From: Romanomermis culicivorax | Taxonomy: Eukaryota > Nematoda > Enoplea > Mermithida > Mermithidae | Direction of reading: 5' to 3' | DNA: 64,000 bases | Assembly (NCBI GenBank): GCA_963922205.1 | Contig: CAWUHX010000007.1 | Span: 434,001-498,000, forward strand | In this document: in pieces, positions 34,634 to 47,420 of the stretch | Layout: each line of letters opens with the position of its first letter | Position numbering within the stretch: position 1 is the stretch's first letter | The notes under the pieces: generated by a model | Database searches by the model: none | Told to the model about the DNA's origin: nothing | What the model saw: only the letters and a program-made list of their open reading frames with translations | Made by a program: the position numbers and the translations under genes

Positions 34634-37270
34634 TCAATTGAATATTAATTCTGCTGGTGACAAGGTTTCGGGATTTGGGCGTTTCGTACGGAATTGAGCC
34701 AATAGTTTGGTTATTGCTGCTGCAAAAGGCGTATTTGAGGTAGCTGTTTCCTGCCCATGGAACTTTAGCGAGTGATTGAACACTTTGACGTTGCCATTTG
34801 ACTGCAGGTGGTAAATGGGCATCCCATGATGCTGTATGTCACGCTTTCAGAGGAATTGGGTAAATGCGTCCAATCGATATTCAGGCCCACTGTCTGAAAC
34901 AAGAATGGCAGGATTACCATAGTGGGCAAAAAGTTCAGTTAAGAATTCAATCCTTCTTTCAGTGGTGTGGTCAGGGCACAATTGAACTTTGGGGAAACTG
35001 GAGAGGTAATTGATGATGACAATCGAAAATTGATTTTGATATGGTGCTGTTGCAAACGGTTCAGTGACATCGATGACAATTTTCTCCCAGGGGGCTTTTG
35101 GTAGCGGCAATGGATTGGTTGGAATCATCAATTGTGGGTTTGGCTTTGCAGAGTCTTGACAACCTTGACAATGGCGGATTGTCTCTTCAATGTCAGCAGC
35201 AATACTGGGCCACCAATACATTTCATGTAACTTGATTTTGGCTCTGATGATGCCAGGATGTCCTTCATGCACTTTGTTCATCAGTTGTCTGCGTAACTTT
35301 GATGGCACAACAATTTGATCGGCTTTGAGCAGTAATCCTTGATTGACTGCTAAATCATTTGGAACAATGTAATATGAGGCGAGGTATCTGTCCTGGTGAT
35401 GGTTGGCCTTCCAACCGCATTCATTGACCAATTTGATCATGAGGCACAAGACGTTGTCCTTGGAGGTAGCTGTTCAAAATGTCTTGAGGGAGAAGTTTTC
35501 AGCAGCTATTGAGTTGACTTTCATAGGCTGCCATTGCAGCAACCATGGAAGCATGTGGGGGATGATGCTGTCCGACCCAAGCTTGTGTTGAATCTCATAG
35601 TCCAACTCCACTAGTTGGGCACGCCATTGATCAAGTTTGTGGGCTTTGCATCCACTGCCGGATTGCACCAATATCGAAACAAGGGCTTGGTGATTCGTGA
35701 TCAGCATAAACTTTGGGCCTAGCTAAAAGTTAGAAAAATTTTAAGAGGCCCAAACACAACCTAGAGCTTCGTGTTCATTCCTGGTGTAAACTGGTTCCTG
35801 GTTGGTAAGCATTTTGCTGGTGAATGCAATTGGCACTAATCATCCTCAAGCTATTTGTGACAGGCAGGCACCGAAACCAATGTTGGATGCATCAGTGGCT
35901 AAAATGGTTGGATGATCGGGATCAAATATTGTGAGTTGTAAATTGTTCATTAGCAGGGATTTCAACTTGTTGAATGCCATTGTACATTCATCCCTCCATT
36001 CGAATTTGGTTTGCTCGGAGGTACCATTCAAATGCTGGAGTGGCTCAACATGTTCGGCAAGATGTGGCAAAAATTGGCGGAGGTAGCTGATGGATCCAAA
36101 GAAACTGCAGACATCTATGATCAACTGCGGGATTGGCACATTTCAGATCGCATCGAGGCTCTTTGGTTAGGGCTTGATGCCGGTGCTCAATATCAGATGT
36201 CCTAGGAATGGAACATCAGTGACGGCAAATTGACATTTTGCAATGTTGAGACAAAAATCTTTGAAGTGTTCCAGCACGGCTCGTAGTCATTCATCAAGTT
36301 GCATGGCCATGGAACAGAACACCAATATGTCATCGAGGTAGCTGATGCACCCTTTGCATCCTGCAAGGGTTGGGGAGACAAGGTGCTGGAACAGGGTTGC
36401 GGCATCTGTCAATCCCATTGGCAAGCGTTTGTACTGGAACAAGTCCTATGGCCTAATTGTCATCATAAGCGAACAAGACTCAGGCGCCAACGCGATGTAG
36501 AAATACCCCTTGGATAAGTCGAGCTTGGTGAACATTGTGGCTCCTTGCAACTGCACATACAAATTGTTGATTTGTGGCAGTGGATGGCATTCTGGAACAT
36601 CAAAGTTATTAAGAGGTGAGAAATCTGTCCTAATTCGAATTCTGCCATCAGGCTTCGGAATGGTAACAAGGTTGAGGGTCCATGCGCTGGAGATGGCAAC
36701 TCATTCCCAAATGTTGTCAGTGACCATTTGTTCGACCTCTTTCTCAACTGCCCCACCAGGGGCAATCGGCACTTATCTGGATGGTCGGGCTACAGGAATG
36801 AGGTCATCCGTAAGCATAATGCAATGCTCAAAGTTCGGAAACTTTCCCATGCCATCGACCATGAGTCTCAGGCAGTTGCAGGCAATATTCCTGATGTATC
36901 TGTGACTTGTGGCAGGCATGCTTTGCACAGGCTGGACTGCAGCGGCAGCTGGCTTAAATCAATGGGTTGGACAAAGTTGATTTGTCATGTGGCTCCATCG
37001 ATGACCAATTGTAGCATCTTGATTGTATTGGCACCCCAGGTCGCGACTTTGATCATATCTAGAACAAGTAGAGTTACTTTCTTACAGTGACCATTGTATT
37101 CTATTGTCACAGTAAACTGTCCTCTAAGACCAGCGATTTCCTTATTATTAAAGCTGAACAATCGAGCATTTGATTTGCTGAGTGGGGCCCCAATCCATTT
37201 CCTGTAAAGTGAGTGTGGTAACAATGAGGCTTTGGCTCCTGAATCAACAATACTGCTGGCATAACAGTCT
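34634..37270 (-). pseudogene. Gypsy pol remnant: protease, RT, RNase H, integrase
   Basis: Reading leftward on the minus strand: an aspartic protease with VDSGAKASLL (about 37,215-37,250); reverse transcriptase with FTKLDLSKGYF and the catalytic YLDD (36,329-36,340); RNase H with ILATDAS (about 35,890-35,915); and an integrase with an HHCC domain (HEGHPG...HCQGC) plus a core containing VIDV and SDSGPEY. In the final core motif SNGNVKVFN, Lys stands where the catalytic Glu is expected. In-frame stops, such as a TGA shortly after YLDD, and frame changes show the gene is dead. Confidence 0.75.
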
Positions 37271-37869
37271 TTTCCATTCAGATGGATAACATGAAACCAA
37301 CATTCGTAGGACGCGGCAGTACTATGTGTAACACTTTGTAAGTGGATTGTTTTGACTGCTTTTCACTCATCCCTTGATTGATTTGACTTGCCTTGACATT
37401 GCTCGCAATACTTTGCAAAATGTCCTATATGACCACGATCATAACATTTGCTGTCCTTTACTTTGCAATCAGGCAATAAATACGTATGATGTGTCAAACC
37501 ACAGCCCGGCAACACTTTAACCTTGTAGGTGATTGCGGGTGCTTTGATCGATTCCGGCATTGATCTTAAACACAATTGAGGTATCTGTCGCTGTCCCGAG
37601 GACTATTATTGCAGATGGCATGGACATCTTTCAAATCCCCGCAGATGGCAGCAGATGAACTTTCGGCACTTTTGGCATCCTGCATGATGTTGATGTAAAC
37701 ATCCAGCATGGTGGTGTGCGATGAAAATAACAGTTTTTGAGCGTCCTATGAATAGCAATTTTGGGCAGATCAAACATTTATCCATAATATGTTGATAATA
37801 AGAACCTATAAGCACTAACTAGAATGACCTTTTCCAACTGCACACTAGAATATTATAAAAATTATAAAT

Positions 37870-38320
37870 GAATTAAAACCCGGTGCAAAGTGCCGGAAAA
37901 TTTTCACTTTTTCTATTTAGAATGCATAAAAATGCATCTCCAGACAGAAAACTCTATCACCTAATCAGAAGAGCAGTCAGGCCTGAAGTTGCACTGTGCA
38001 ACTTGGCACGAAAATTTTGGTTGCACAGCCTGAAATTTGGTTGCTGTGTGCAAAAAAACCCTGAACCTGACCCAAAATTTTTTTCCTCATTTTGCAAAAA
38101 TTTCCCATATTTTTAAAAACGTTTACAATGTGCATATGGATGTCTTTTATGCATTTTAGGAGCATACCAAGCATTTTAATGCTTTTGGATTCAGAAACCT
38201 GAAAAAATTAGGAAATAATTAAGAAGATTCTGGTTTTGTTAGTCAAAATGAGTTGACAAAGAATATGTGGTGTTCTACAAGGGCAGAGAAAGCATTTTAA
38301 TGCCAGAGTTGTCGTGAATT
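37870..38320. repeat. Dispersed repeat inside gypsy gag (related to 10,900-11,620)
   Basis: It starts with a degenerate CCGGTGCAAAGTGCCGG hairpin followed by AAAATTTTCAC, then continues through CCTGACCCAAAATTTTTTTC and TTTTATGCATTTTAGGAGCA. It parallels the intronic repeat at 10,900-11,620 without the MITE found there. Confidence 0.5.
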
Positions 38321-38685
38321 GGTGTAGGCCAGGTTGGTGTCAGCATTGAAGTTGTCCTATTTACAATCTCCTTGTAACATTCATAGTGGACTGAGGAATT
38401 TTGAGATTGATTCGTCCTTGCGTTGCTTGCATGTTCAGAGGTGGTAAAATGCGACAGGTTGCAGGGTGGGTTGCTCCAACATGGCAAAGATGGCATTGTA
38501 AAACACGTTGTGTGGCATGGTCGGGATCTGATCTGTGGCTGGTGAATGTTTGAACCATCAGATGGCCTCGGTTCCCAGATGTGCCTACATGATTAGGTTC
38601 TCTTCTGCATCCTTGAGTTGTAGAGAGTGGTCAAAGCAGTCACATCAACTACAAATTGTTGCAAAAAGAGAGTGCCTTTCCGGCT

Positions 38686-38759
38686 GCTCAGTTGACTCAG
38701 TTGATTAGAGCATGCGGATGGTAGCCGCAAGGTCCTGGGTTCAAGTCCCAGACTGAGCC
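38686..38759 (+). tRNA. tRNA-Thr(GGT)-like sequence, possibly SINE head
   Basis: It folds as a cloverleaf. The acceptor GCTCAGT pairs with ACTGAGC. The D arm is ACTC/GAGC with one mismatch. The anticodon stem is TGCGG/CCGCA with loop ATGGTAG, so the anticodon is GGT. The T arm is CTGGG/CCCAG with TTCAAGT. No CCA is encoded. GGT is rarely used in eukaryotic nuclear tRNA-Thr sets, where AGT is normal, so this is more likely a tRNA-derived repeat than a working gene. Confidence 0.45.
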
Positions 38760-38914
38760 TAACTTTTACTGAAGCCCCGAGTAGCGGGAACAGGTCGCCT
38801 CAACACTGGTGGGAGTTGATGGTCCATCGAACTCGATGGTGGAGGGATGTTGAGAGTGGCCAAAGCAACCACCTCAACTACGAATTGTTGCAAAAAGAGA
38901 GCCCCTTTCCTGCT

Positions 38915-38988
38915 GCTCAGTTGGCTCAGTTAGTTAGAGCATGCGGATGATAGTGGCAAGGTCCTGGGTTCATGTCCCAGACCAAGCC
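38915..38988 (+). pseudogene. Decayed second copy of the tRNA-like unit
   Basis: Same architecture as the copy at 38,686, but the acceptor stem (GCTCAGT with ACCAAGC) and anticodon stem (TGCGG with GTGGC) are mismatched, so it should not fold into a stable tRNA. Confidence 0.5.
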
Positions 38989-39440
38989 TAACTTTTACTG
39001 AAGCCCTGAGTAGTGGGAACAAGTTGCCTCAACAGAGTTGCTCTTGGATGGTGCATTGGGCATCAGTCAAGTGATACATGACATGGAGTTGCTGCTTCCA
39101 TGTTGATAGGCATCGAATTTCGGTGGATGGGTGCTCCGACAGTGGCATAACTGGTGGGGTTGGGATGGCTGCAATTTTTCCTAAAAATCCCCAAAAATTC
39201 AAAATTTATTGTAAAATTTCGAAAATTTGTAAATTCGGCTTTTTGTAGATGTTGGACGTCAAAATCAAGTCGAAATTCGGATTTGGCGTCAAAGTTTACC
39301 CCAGGAAAGTTGGGGTATCCTAATGTACTGTTGTGGGTCAATTGTAAACTCAAAGGTACCCATTGATATATTGTATTGTACCCTCAGAGGTATCCATTGG
39401 CATACAGTGGCATTCCCTCGATGTACTTTCTGAGCCAATT

Positions 39441-39750
39441 TGTTGTGTGGGTCAGTAGGTTTATCCTCTACTGGCCGTCCACACATACAATGATGTTCCG
39501 TTACGATGACCGATTTGCATAATTTATTCCTGAAGAATAAGTCAGTATCAAAAGGACGAAAAGAAGGCAATAAGAGACAAATGAATAGTTGGCCAAAGGC
39601 CCAATTATTTATACAGGAAAAAGACACTTACATAAAATTTACATAGCCCGCAGTGAGTGAAAAATAATACAACAAAAATGTGGGCATATTTTGCATGCCC
39701 TAAAACTATATGCACATGCACCAGCATGATGTGCATGTGCAAATACATCA
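39441..39750 (-). repeat. 5' LTR of the nested gypsy element
   Basis: Partner of 33,871-34,191. On the minus strand it ends in ACAACA and is followed by AATTGGCTCAGAAAGTAC. A primer-binding site would begin at TGGCTCAG, but I could not identify the matching tRNA. Confidence 0.75.
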
Positions 39751-42700
39751 CTAACATTCTTAATAATGTTGACAATGTTTATCACTAGTTGAAAAGTTTT
39801 TTTAGGTGCATTGTGGATAATAGTCTTATCCATATTGTTTCATTGACCGAACTAAAAACATAAAATAAATATGTAAAATAAATAAATACAAAAATTATGC
39901 AAAACTACCTTTCTCCAGAAAGAATTTAGCATCAGTTTGGCTAAGGCCCTCTTTCCAGGATTTTTCGGAATTTTTAAAGGATCCATTGAAATATTCTCTC
40001 AGTTGTAGACCTCCATTTCATATTCCCATTTTTGCTCATCAGTCTGAGCTCAAGCAGTGAAACCTTCACTTTCCCATAAAAATCTGCAATTAAAATTCAC
40101 TACCTTTTAAAAATCATAAAACTTACTAGTTTCATTTTCATAAAAGTGTTAATGTATTGAGTGAACAACCCACCATCACGATTCCTGGTTGGATGATTTT
40201 GTTCAACATTATTGTAATGCCAAACTTCAAATCTTTTAAGAATCTGAAACAAAAAAATATTTTCATGCAGAAGGCAAATTATTATTATTACAGTAACAAT
40301 ATACCTTATATCCTTCCTCTGAGGCTTTGTATAATTCTACCCTAACCCATGTACCAATTAATGATCGATCTTGGTCATAATGTTCACATGTAGTCTTTTG
40401 TAAATCATGGATGCAAGTTTTGCACAAAGGAAAAAGCAATTTACCACAGTGTCGAAATGGTAGAACAGGGTGTAAGCGCTTGTGAGGTGGTGAAACCATA
40501 CGCTCGATCAAGGCCTCATAAAGTTGAGAAGTTGAACTCACGTCTTCAAAATCTTCAGTCAGGATTTTTGGATGGCCTGTGGGATGTTTCCCATACTTGT
40601 TGATGAATGGGTATAAGCTGCATACATCCAAGTAATTGGTCTTTTCTGCAGGTGTTCAATCTTCATTGTACTTAATTTTGTCATACTACTTTATGGCATT
40701 AGTACAACCACCAAAGAAAGCTAAAAACAACAACAAAAAACTTTTGACAAAATTAAGGAGAATATATTTTAAAATTTTATCTTCTCGAGGTTTTATAGGT
40801 TCAGGTATTTCAACTGTATCAAAAAATGTTTTCATTTCAGGATTGCTGTGCAATTTTTTAAGTAAGTCACATTCCTACATTTCAACTATGTTATAACCAG
40901 CCGATTGAAATTCCATAATATGATTAAATGTGCATTCATATGCATAGCTTGCTTTAATATCATTATTTGCTGTTAATTGATGTCTATTTTTCATGCATTT
41001 TAGACAACTGTGAAAATAACAACTGTAAAGTTCATAAACAGTTGTTCCTTTAACAAACAAACAAACAATAAATAGACATTAAAATTTTTAAATTTTTGAC
41101 AAAACTACCTGATAAACAGTCAACCTCATATTTTCCAATTTGAACTTCACCACCAATATGTCTATGTCATATATACTATTTTTGATTTTTATAGGGTAAC
41201 CATTTTAACCATTTTAAGGTGATAACAGACTGCCTTTCCCCTTTACCATAACCTTTGTATGGTATTACTCCAATACTATTCAGTTACAAAAATAAATGTC
41301 ATAAAACAAGATTACAAGTGCTCATGATAGTTATTGAATTTTCAAAAGGATTAATGTCTGTTTCCCCCATGAAAATATTTCTAAATTTCATACAACATTG
41401 TCCTAAAACTTTTACATCACTACGATAATAATCGAGTAGCTCCTTGTCAAAGTGAAACTGACATTCCAAAAAAAACACAGCACTAAATGCAAAAACTTAT
41501 GTAATTTTACAAACTTACTGCTTCAATCTTTCCATTATAACATTCTAAAAATGTGGCACGAGCTGCAATTTTCATAGCATTGTGACTGTACATGTCTGGC
41601 AAATGATATGGCCCAATATTTCCATAATTTTCCTTTCTATTGAAGAAATGTGGAAAATATCGTTTACATATTTCACTTATCCCAAATGTTTTCAGTAGAA
41701 TTGCTAGAGGCATCGGAAGAAAGTTCAAAGAATCAATTTTTATCAATCCTACTGTGAGACACATCAATTCTAATCCTGGATGAATAAAATAAATAAATGG
41801 AAATGAAAAAAACTGTAAAACAAGTCACTAATTTATCCTTATCAATAATGTTGAGTTTATGATGACTGTTACAGTACAAAAATTGCATTATAAACTGTCC
41901 ATCAAATCCTCGAGAATTATGTGCTATGCCTGTAATAATTTTCATATCTTTTCCAGAAAGGTACTGGCAGAAATTCTTTAGACATGTAGATCCTTTGAAT
42001 ATGTGCTCGCATTGACCACATGTATTGCAAAAAAATAACCTTCATTTTGAGGATACTGATCACATAACTTGCTTGCCGCCAAACGGTTGCATAGAACATA
42101 AATGTCCTAAAATTAAAAAATTTAAATAAAGATAAAAATAATAGTTTATTTAATACCTTTTTTCAGTATGCTTTTATTGCATGTTTTGCATTAAAAATAA
42201 CTGCAATAATGAGGCTTAGAAAGTGCTCATGGAACCAGTGTATCCCATTGCTCGCACACTTTGAAAGGTCACAAATAGATATCCCAATTTTTTGAGGTTT
42301 CCATTGTCCTTTTTGAATAGAAACAAACATGTGTCCAGCAAAACACTCATCGTTTTTAAAATATCAGTGACAATATTTGCTTTTTTGAGCATTAAATTGA
42401 TTACATGGAGATGTTTTGTAACACAAAGGACAAAAGTTTTTGCATCTATGTTCCATTTTGTAATTGTAGGCTAAATCTCAATAACAACAAAAGTAACTGT
42501 GGTCAAAAAAACCAGGCATTTTGGTGATTACTGAGTAATGATTGTCCTGGTTGTGAATACTCAAAACATGCATTGCTCCAGGTCCTTAAAATTCTGAATG
42601 TGCACACAATAATGGAGAAGTAAAAACATGCTAACCACTAAATATTAAATCCTTAAACTATTCTTTGCTTAAAATTTTGATTTGATAATCAGGTAATAGA

Positions 42701-42944
42701 ATAGCTTGTGGCTTTTCCCATTGATAAAATCCACAAGCCCCTTGATTGTTAGCTAAACCTGCCTGTGCCATCAATTCTTTAGCAACCTTTGTTTGCAGCA
42801 CATATGGCTTGTTACACTTTCATATACTTTCCCACTTCTACAGTGCATTGGGATCTTTTTTATGAATGTAAGCTCTAGCAACTACAATAGCTCTAGCAAA
42901 GCACAAACTATCCTCATTAGAGATTTGGAAATTAGATTAGATTA

Positions 42945-43577
<633 letters not shown>

Positions 43578-44531
43578 TTTTTAAATTGTTAAAATGTAAA
43601 CAAGTGAGTAATTTAATTAGCTTACCAGGACCAGTAGTGGGTGTTACAACAATAGTACAAATTGTAGCTTCTCGACTATCAATCTGTTCATTTGATTGAA
43701 GAACAGCATTAAGAGTATTTATGATCAAATCACCTGTTAAAGTGCGTTTTGGTTTGAAAGGCATCAAAACACATCCTTTTTTCAAATCTGGATGGTTGAA
43801 GGAAAAGCCCATAAGTGCATTATTGTCCACATTCTCTGAAATTCATTCAATTATGCATTGAAATGTTGGCCGAAGTTGGGCATTTAAATCACCAATACGT
43901 TCAGTATTACAAAAGTTCAAAGAGTACTCGCGACCTTCGGTATATAAACATCTAATATTCAACATACTAGGTTGACCCAGCTCATGAAAATCATCCGCAA
44001 CAAAAAATGTGTTTGTTATACCCCCACGGCCAATCTGAACTGGTTCCTAAATTTCTTCTTCATCAGAACCGTGCCATGTATGACTTTTGTACTGATAATT
44101 TTCATCATCGTCATAATCTGAAATGGTTCTTTCTTCAGCCAAAATATCATTATAGAGTGTTTTTTCTTCTTTCTTGGAAGTAATATCCTCTAAATCCTCA
44201 TCTGAAATCAGTTCCGCTTTGTCAGAAGTAACATCCTCTCTAATTTCCATATGTATGTCATCCTCATCAAGAGTGATATCCTCGAATATAGGTTTCATCA
44301 TAAAGATTATTGAAACTGCAACTGGAAATAACTAGAAAGCACAACTATTTATTAAAATTTATACAGTAATAATGAAAAATATTTTATAAATAACAAAAAC
44401 TATTAATTCTACAGTAGAGTTTTAATTATTGTTTAGGACCCTGTTGAAGTAGCTTTTCTCTTTACGATGGGAAAGCTATAAAGACCTCTATAACTCATGA
44501 GCATGTGGCCATATCATTTCTTTAGCTTATT

Positions 44532-44860
44532 TTACTAGCATATAACCTCAATGATCCAGACTATGATTCATCCTTGGATGCCGAAACCAAACCTATTTGC
44601 AAATTACATGTTCCAGGTTTAGATATTCCATGGTTTTTTGATGAACAAGTAGTAAAAGGTAAAAAATTGTTTATAATTATATGTGCTGAACTGGCTATTC
44701 GGAAAATCATTCAGAAATGCAGGGCTTTCGATTGGCTATTCTGTATACGTGCAGAGGGCTCACCTCTCACTTTGGAGCCTGAGGGTGCATTCTTTGAGAT
44801 ACTTCCACGCTGGGTGGAGGAAGTCGTTTTCTATACATGCATTCTTTTTTTTTATTTCTT
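44532..44860 (+). pseudogene. Unrecognised partial ORF inside the Polinton
   Basis: On the plus strand, opposite to pPolB and next to the right TIR, an open stretch encodes DSSLDAETKPICKLHVPGLD and DIPWFFDEQVVKGK before running into TIR sequence. It could be the remnant of another Polinton gene truncated by the internal deletion. No family motif is recognised. Confidence 0.25.
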
Positions 44861-45166
44861 TTCCATTTTTGTTCACTTTAGTTTTCCTTTTTCCACTTTT
44901 TTTGTTCAACATCAATTTTCCTTTTCCACCTACATTAACATGACTATTACCCTAACTACCATAATCCAAATACTACCATAATTCTACTATTAGGGTAACT
45001 CCAGAACCTGCTTGCTTAACCATACGACCTATAAATAGACAAAAAAATCGTGCAAATTTGCTTACCATAGGACCTATAAATCGACCAAAAATGACAAATT
45101 ATAGGTCGTACACAAAAGATAGGGACATGCTTAATCATACGGCCTATATGGTCCGGCCTTACTACT
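44838..45166. repeat. Polinton right terminal inverted repeat
   Basis: Inverse of 32,550-32,882, ending ...GTCCGGCCTTACTACT immediately before the GACAAT duplication. Confidence 0.7.
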
Positions 45167-45290
45167 GACAATTGGTGACAGTCGGCAATTCTAAGGAATG
45201 AATAGAATGAATAGGCAATTTGCAGGAGGTTCAATTCAAAAGTAAAAAATCCTAGGATTTTTGTCGCTGACAATTGGCAGCTGCATTTCA
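45167..45290. repeat. Right flank: GACAAT duplication and next 103-bp unit
   Basis: GACAAT at 45,167-45,172 begins a unit that continues to the next GACAAT at 45,269. It is collinear with 32,441-32,543 and lies in the same orientation. Confidence 0.65.
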
Positions 45291-46370
45291 TTTTTGAATT
45301 GGGCTTAAGCTTTTTGCTGAAAAGTTTTCCTGGTGTTGGTATAATGTATCTTGAATAAGAACCAGCTGTTCAGAAGTTATGAAATTCAGCAGGTTTGTAG
45401 CTAAATGTTTAGCCTAGTTGCAGAAAACAGTATTACTGCAGCTGGTGCACACTCTCTTATAGCGTTATAATATTTGCATCACCAAAGTTGGTGCATGTAA
45501 AGAATGAGAAAGGTCCGTCTAGACTGATTGTTCTGTCACTCAAGCTGCTTGTGTGAACACTTTGTTAAGTAAATAAAAAATTTTCATTCATTAGAATGGT
45601 TGTGTGGTCATTTGGATGATTTTATCACTTATCTTTACTTATTCTTACATATTTTTTCATTATGTCTTTTTAACCATTTTTGCGCACTGTTCCACAAAAG
45701 TGGTAAAAACAATTTTTCACCATGAAGAAAGTACAAAATTGCTAGATCAAGCATGTTTTCTTCATCTGACATGAGTAGACCTGGGGCCAGTTTCTCAAAA
45801 AGCATTCAATGGTAAACGTGTCTAACTCACATCTAAAATGATGTCATATGTTTATTCAATATTTCTCAAAAGACGTTCAAGCTAAGCACGTTTGAAGTTA
45901 GACGAAAAATTTAGACAGGGTGGGACCCTGGGTTAAGTAATGTGAAAATTTTTCAAATTATGCTTGCACGTTTTTTTCTTTATATTATGGTTGTACTCGG
46001 TGATGAGAATACATGGCTTTTGTAAATGAATTTGGAAGTAGGCTTTAAAGCGAACTTTTTTTTTCAATTGATCATTTTTTCATTGACCAATAATGAATTC
46101 TAGTAAAGTTTTGGATTTTCAAAAGTTATGTTCGCAAGGATTCGAGCATTAGTACCACAGTTGAGATAATGGCGTGTCTGATGTCAGATAGATACAAATT
46201 TGGCTGTAACTTCGAATTTTTATCGAATGGATGGCCCATATTTTGATTGAATCATAAAGCTACAGTTTCGAAATTGTGACAAAATGATGGATTATTTACT
46301 GAAAAATATCCTAGACTAATATGCTAAATCTCTAGATAATGTGGAGGATGTGTTATTGGGTGCATAGTAT
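45291..46370. other. No gene seen; left end of a TIR element at 45,781
   Basis: AT-rich, with no supportable exon. From 45,781 the sequence CTGGGGCCAGTTTCTCAAAA forms the left end of a possible DNA element whose right end is at 52,100. Confidence 0.4.
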
Positions 46371-46622
46371 GGACCTGCACACGCGGCCCCGCCCGCCCAG
46401 GTTCACTTCTCAGCCTGAGCCCGGTACGTCGAAGCTCGTTTTTTAAAAAAGTATGTCACAATATGATGAAAAATTATGATAATGCGAAAAAATTAACCAA
46501 AACCAAATCAAATTTAAGTTGCTAAATAAAAATATATCAAACTATTATTTTTTCTAGAGCTGATTGTACTCACTTGCAGTACGTAGTCTTTAAAAATGTT
46601 TGAATTTAGGATTGAAGCTTTT

Positions 46623-47408
46623 TGTAACGACCAGTTCTGATGATACTTCACTTGATCCAAGAACGATAATGGGGGACGATGGCGACAAAGGGGGCACGAC
46701 AATTATATTACAAAAACGAAGTCCACAATCGCTTGGGTCATCGATAATACACAAAACAAATGCTTGCAAATATACCACGTTTCATGCTTGCATAAAGATA
46801 TATCAAAATCTGGATAAAAATCTACATAAAATCTGTCTTTTTTCCCGTTTTCTTGTCTTTTATATCACTTCTTTGATCCATGCCCTCGCATCGTGGGAGG
46901 TCTGCTTCTGTCAGCTCGCCTAACCAATCGCTGCTTCGCTTACCTGTTTTCACCTACTGTATGCTTCTTTCGCCACGCCTCTTGCTTTAATTTACTCTTA
47001 ATTTCCAGGCTTTTGCCGCGCCTATATGTTTTTGGTTTTTCATGTCTTTTTCAGTTTTCCATGCATTCCTCCTAGATCTTCTGTCTGGGTCGGGATTTCT
47101 ATACTCTCTACATGGGCAGGTGTGTTTACGCGTCTGGGGGGAATTATTGTACATATGGAATGTATATTCTCATATGCATTACGAGGGCCAGGTGCCAATG
47201 TGCAAATAACTACGTCCGTCTTTAATTGGGTCAATGAGGTGTGGGATGATCAAAACAAAGTGCTTCACATAAGTTTATGGGAATATTTTGGGTGTGAATT
47301 CCAGACACCCTTGAGACGATAGATTAATAAATGAAATTATATTTAATAAATGAATATCACATACTGTACAATCTGTATTTACATTAATGCTTCAGCATGT
47401 ACGTTACA
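46623..47408 (-). repeat. 3' LTR of the gag-only element
   Basis: Highly similar to 50,053-50,867 across its whole length, but about 25 bp shorter because of an indel near 47,010 (TTTCCAGGCTTTTGCCGCGC). Confidence 0.8.
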
Positions 47409-47420
47409 TTTTCCTCCTTC
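47409..47420 (-). other. Polypurine tract of the gag-only element
   Basis: Minus-strand GAAGGAGGAAAA lies directly before the TGTAACG start of the 3' LTR. Confidence 0.6.

Larger units (their letters stand above)
38615..39034 (+). repeat. Tandem pair of tRNA-derived (SINE-like) units
   Basis: Two units about 229 bp apart each consist of a tRNA-like sequence, a tail (TAACTTTTACTGAAGCC...) and a leader (AAGAGAG near ATTGTTGCAAA). The second is more decayed. The tail shared by both argues for a SINE-type or co-duplicated unit rather than chance. Confidence 0.55.
37363..39360 (-). pseudogene. Gypsy gag remnant with two internal insertions
   Basis: A nucleocapsid-like knuckle CYDRGHIGHFAKYC lies near 37,400-37,450, with Arg in place of the second Cys. 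Gag-like fragments appear at about 38,280-38,610 and 39,040-39,190, separated by a tandem tRNA-derived insertion. A dispersed repeat (about 37,870-38,270) also splits the region. The frame is broken in several places. Confidence 0.5.
33871..39750 (-). mobile_element. Ty3/gypsy-type LTR retrotransposon nested in pPolB
   Basis: Two LTRs (33,871-34,191 and 39,441-39,750), beginning TGATGT and ending ACAACA on the minus strand, enclose gag-pol in the order protease, reverse transcriptase, RNase H, integrase. That order defines Ty3/gypsy. Flanking pentamers CGAAC and CTAAC differ at one base and are probably a decayed target duplication. Flanking polymerase sequence resumes in register after the element. 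The LTRs differ at many positions, so the insertion is not recent. Confidence 0.8.
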
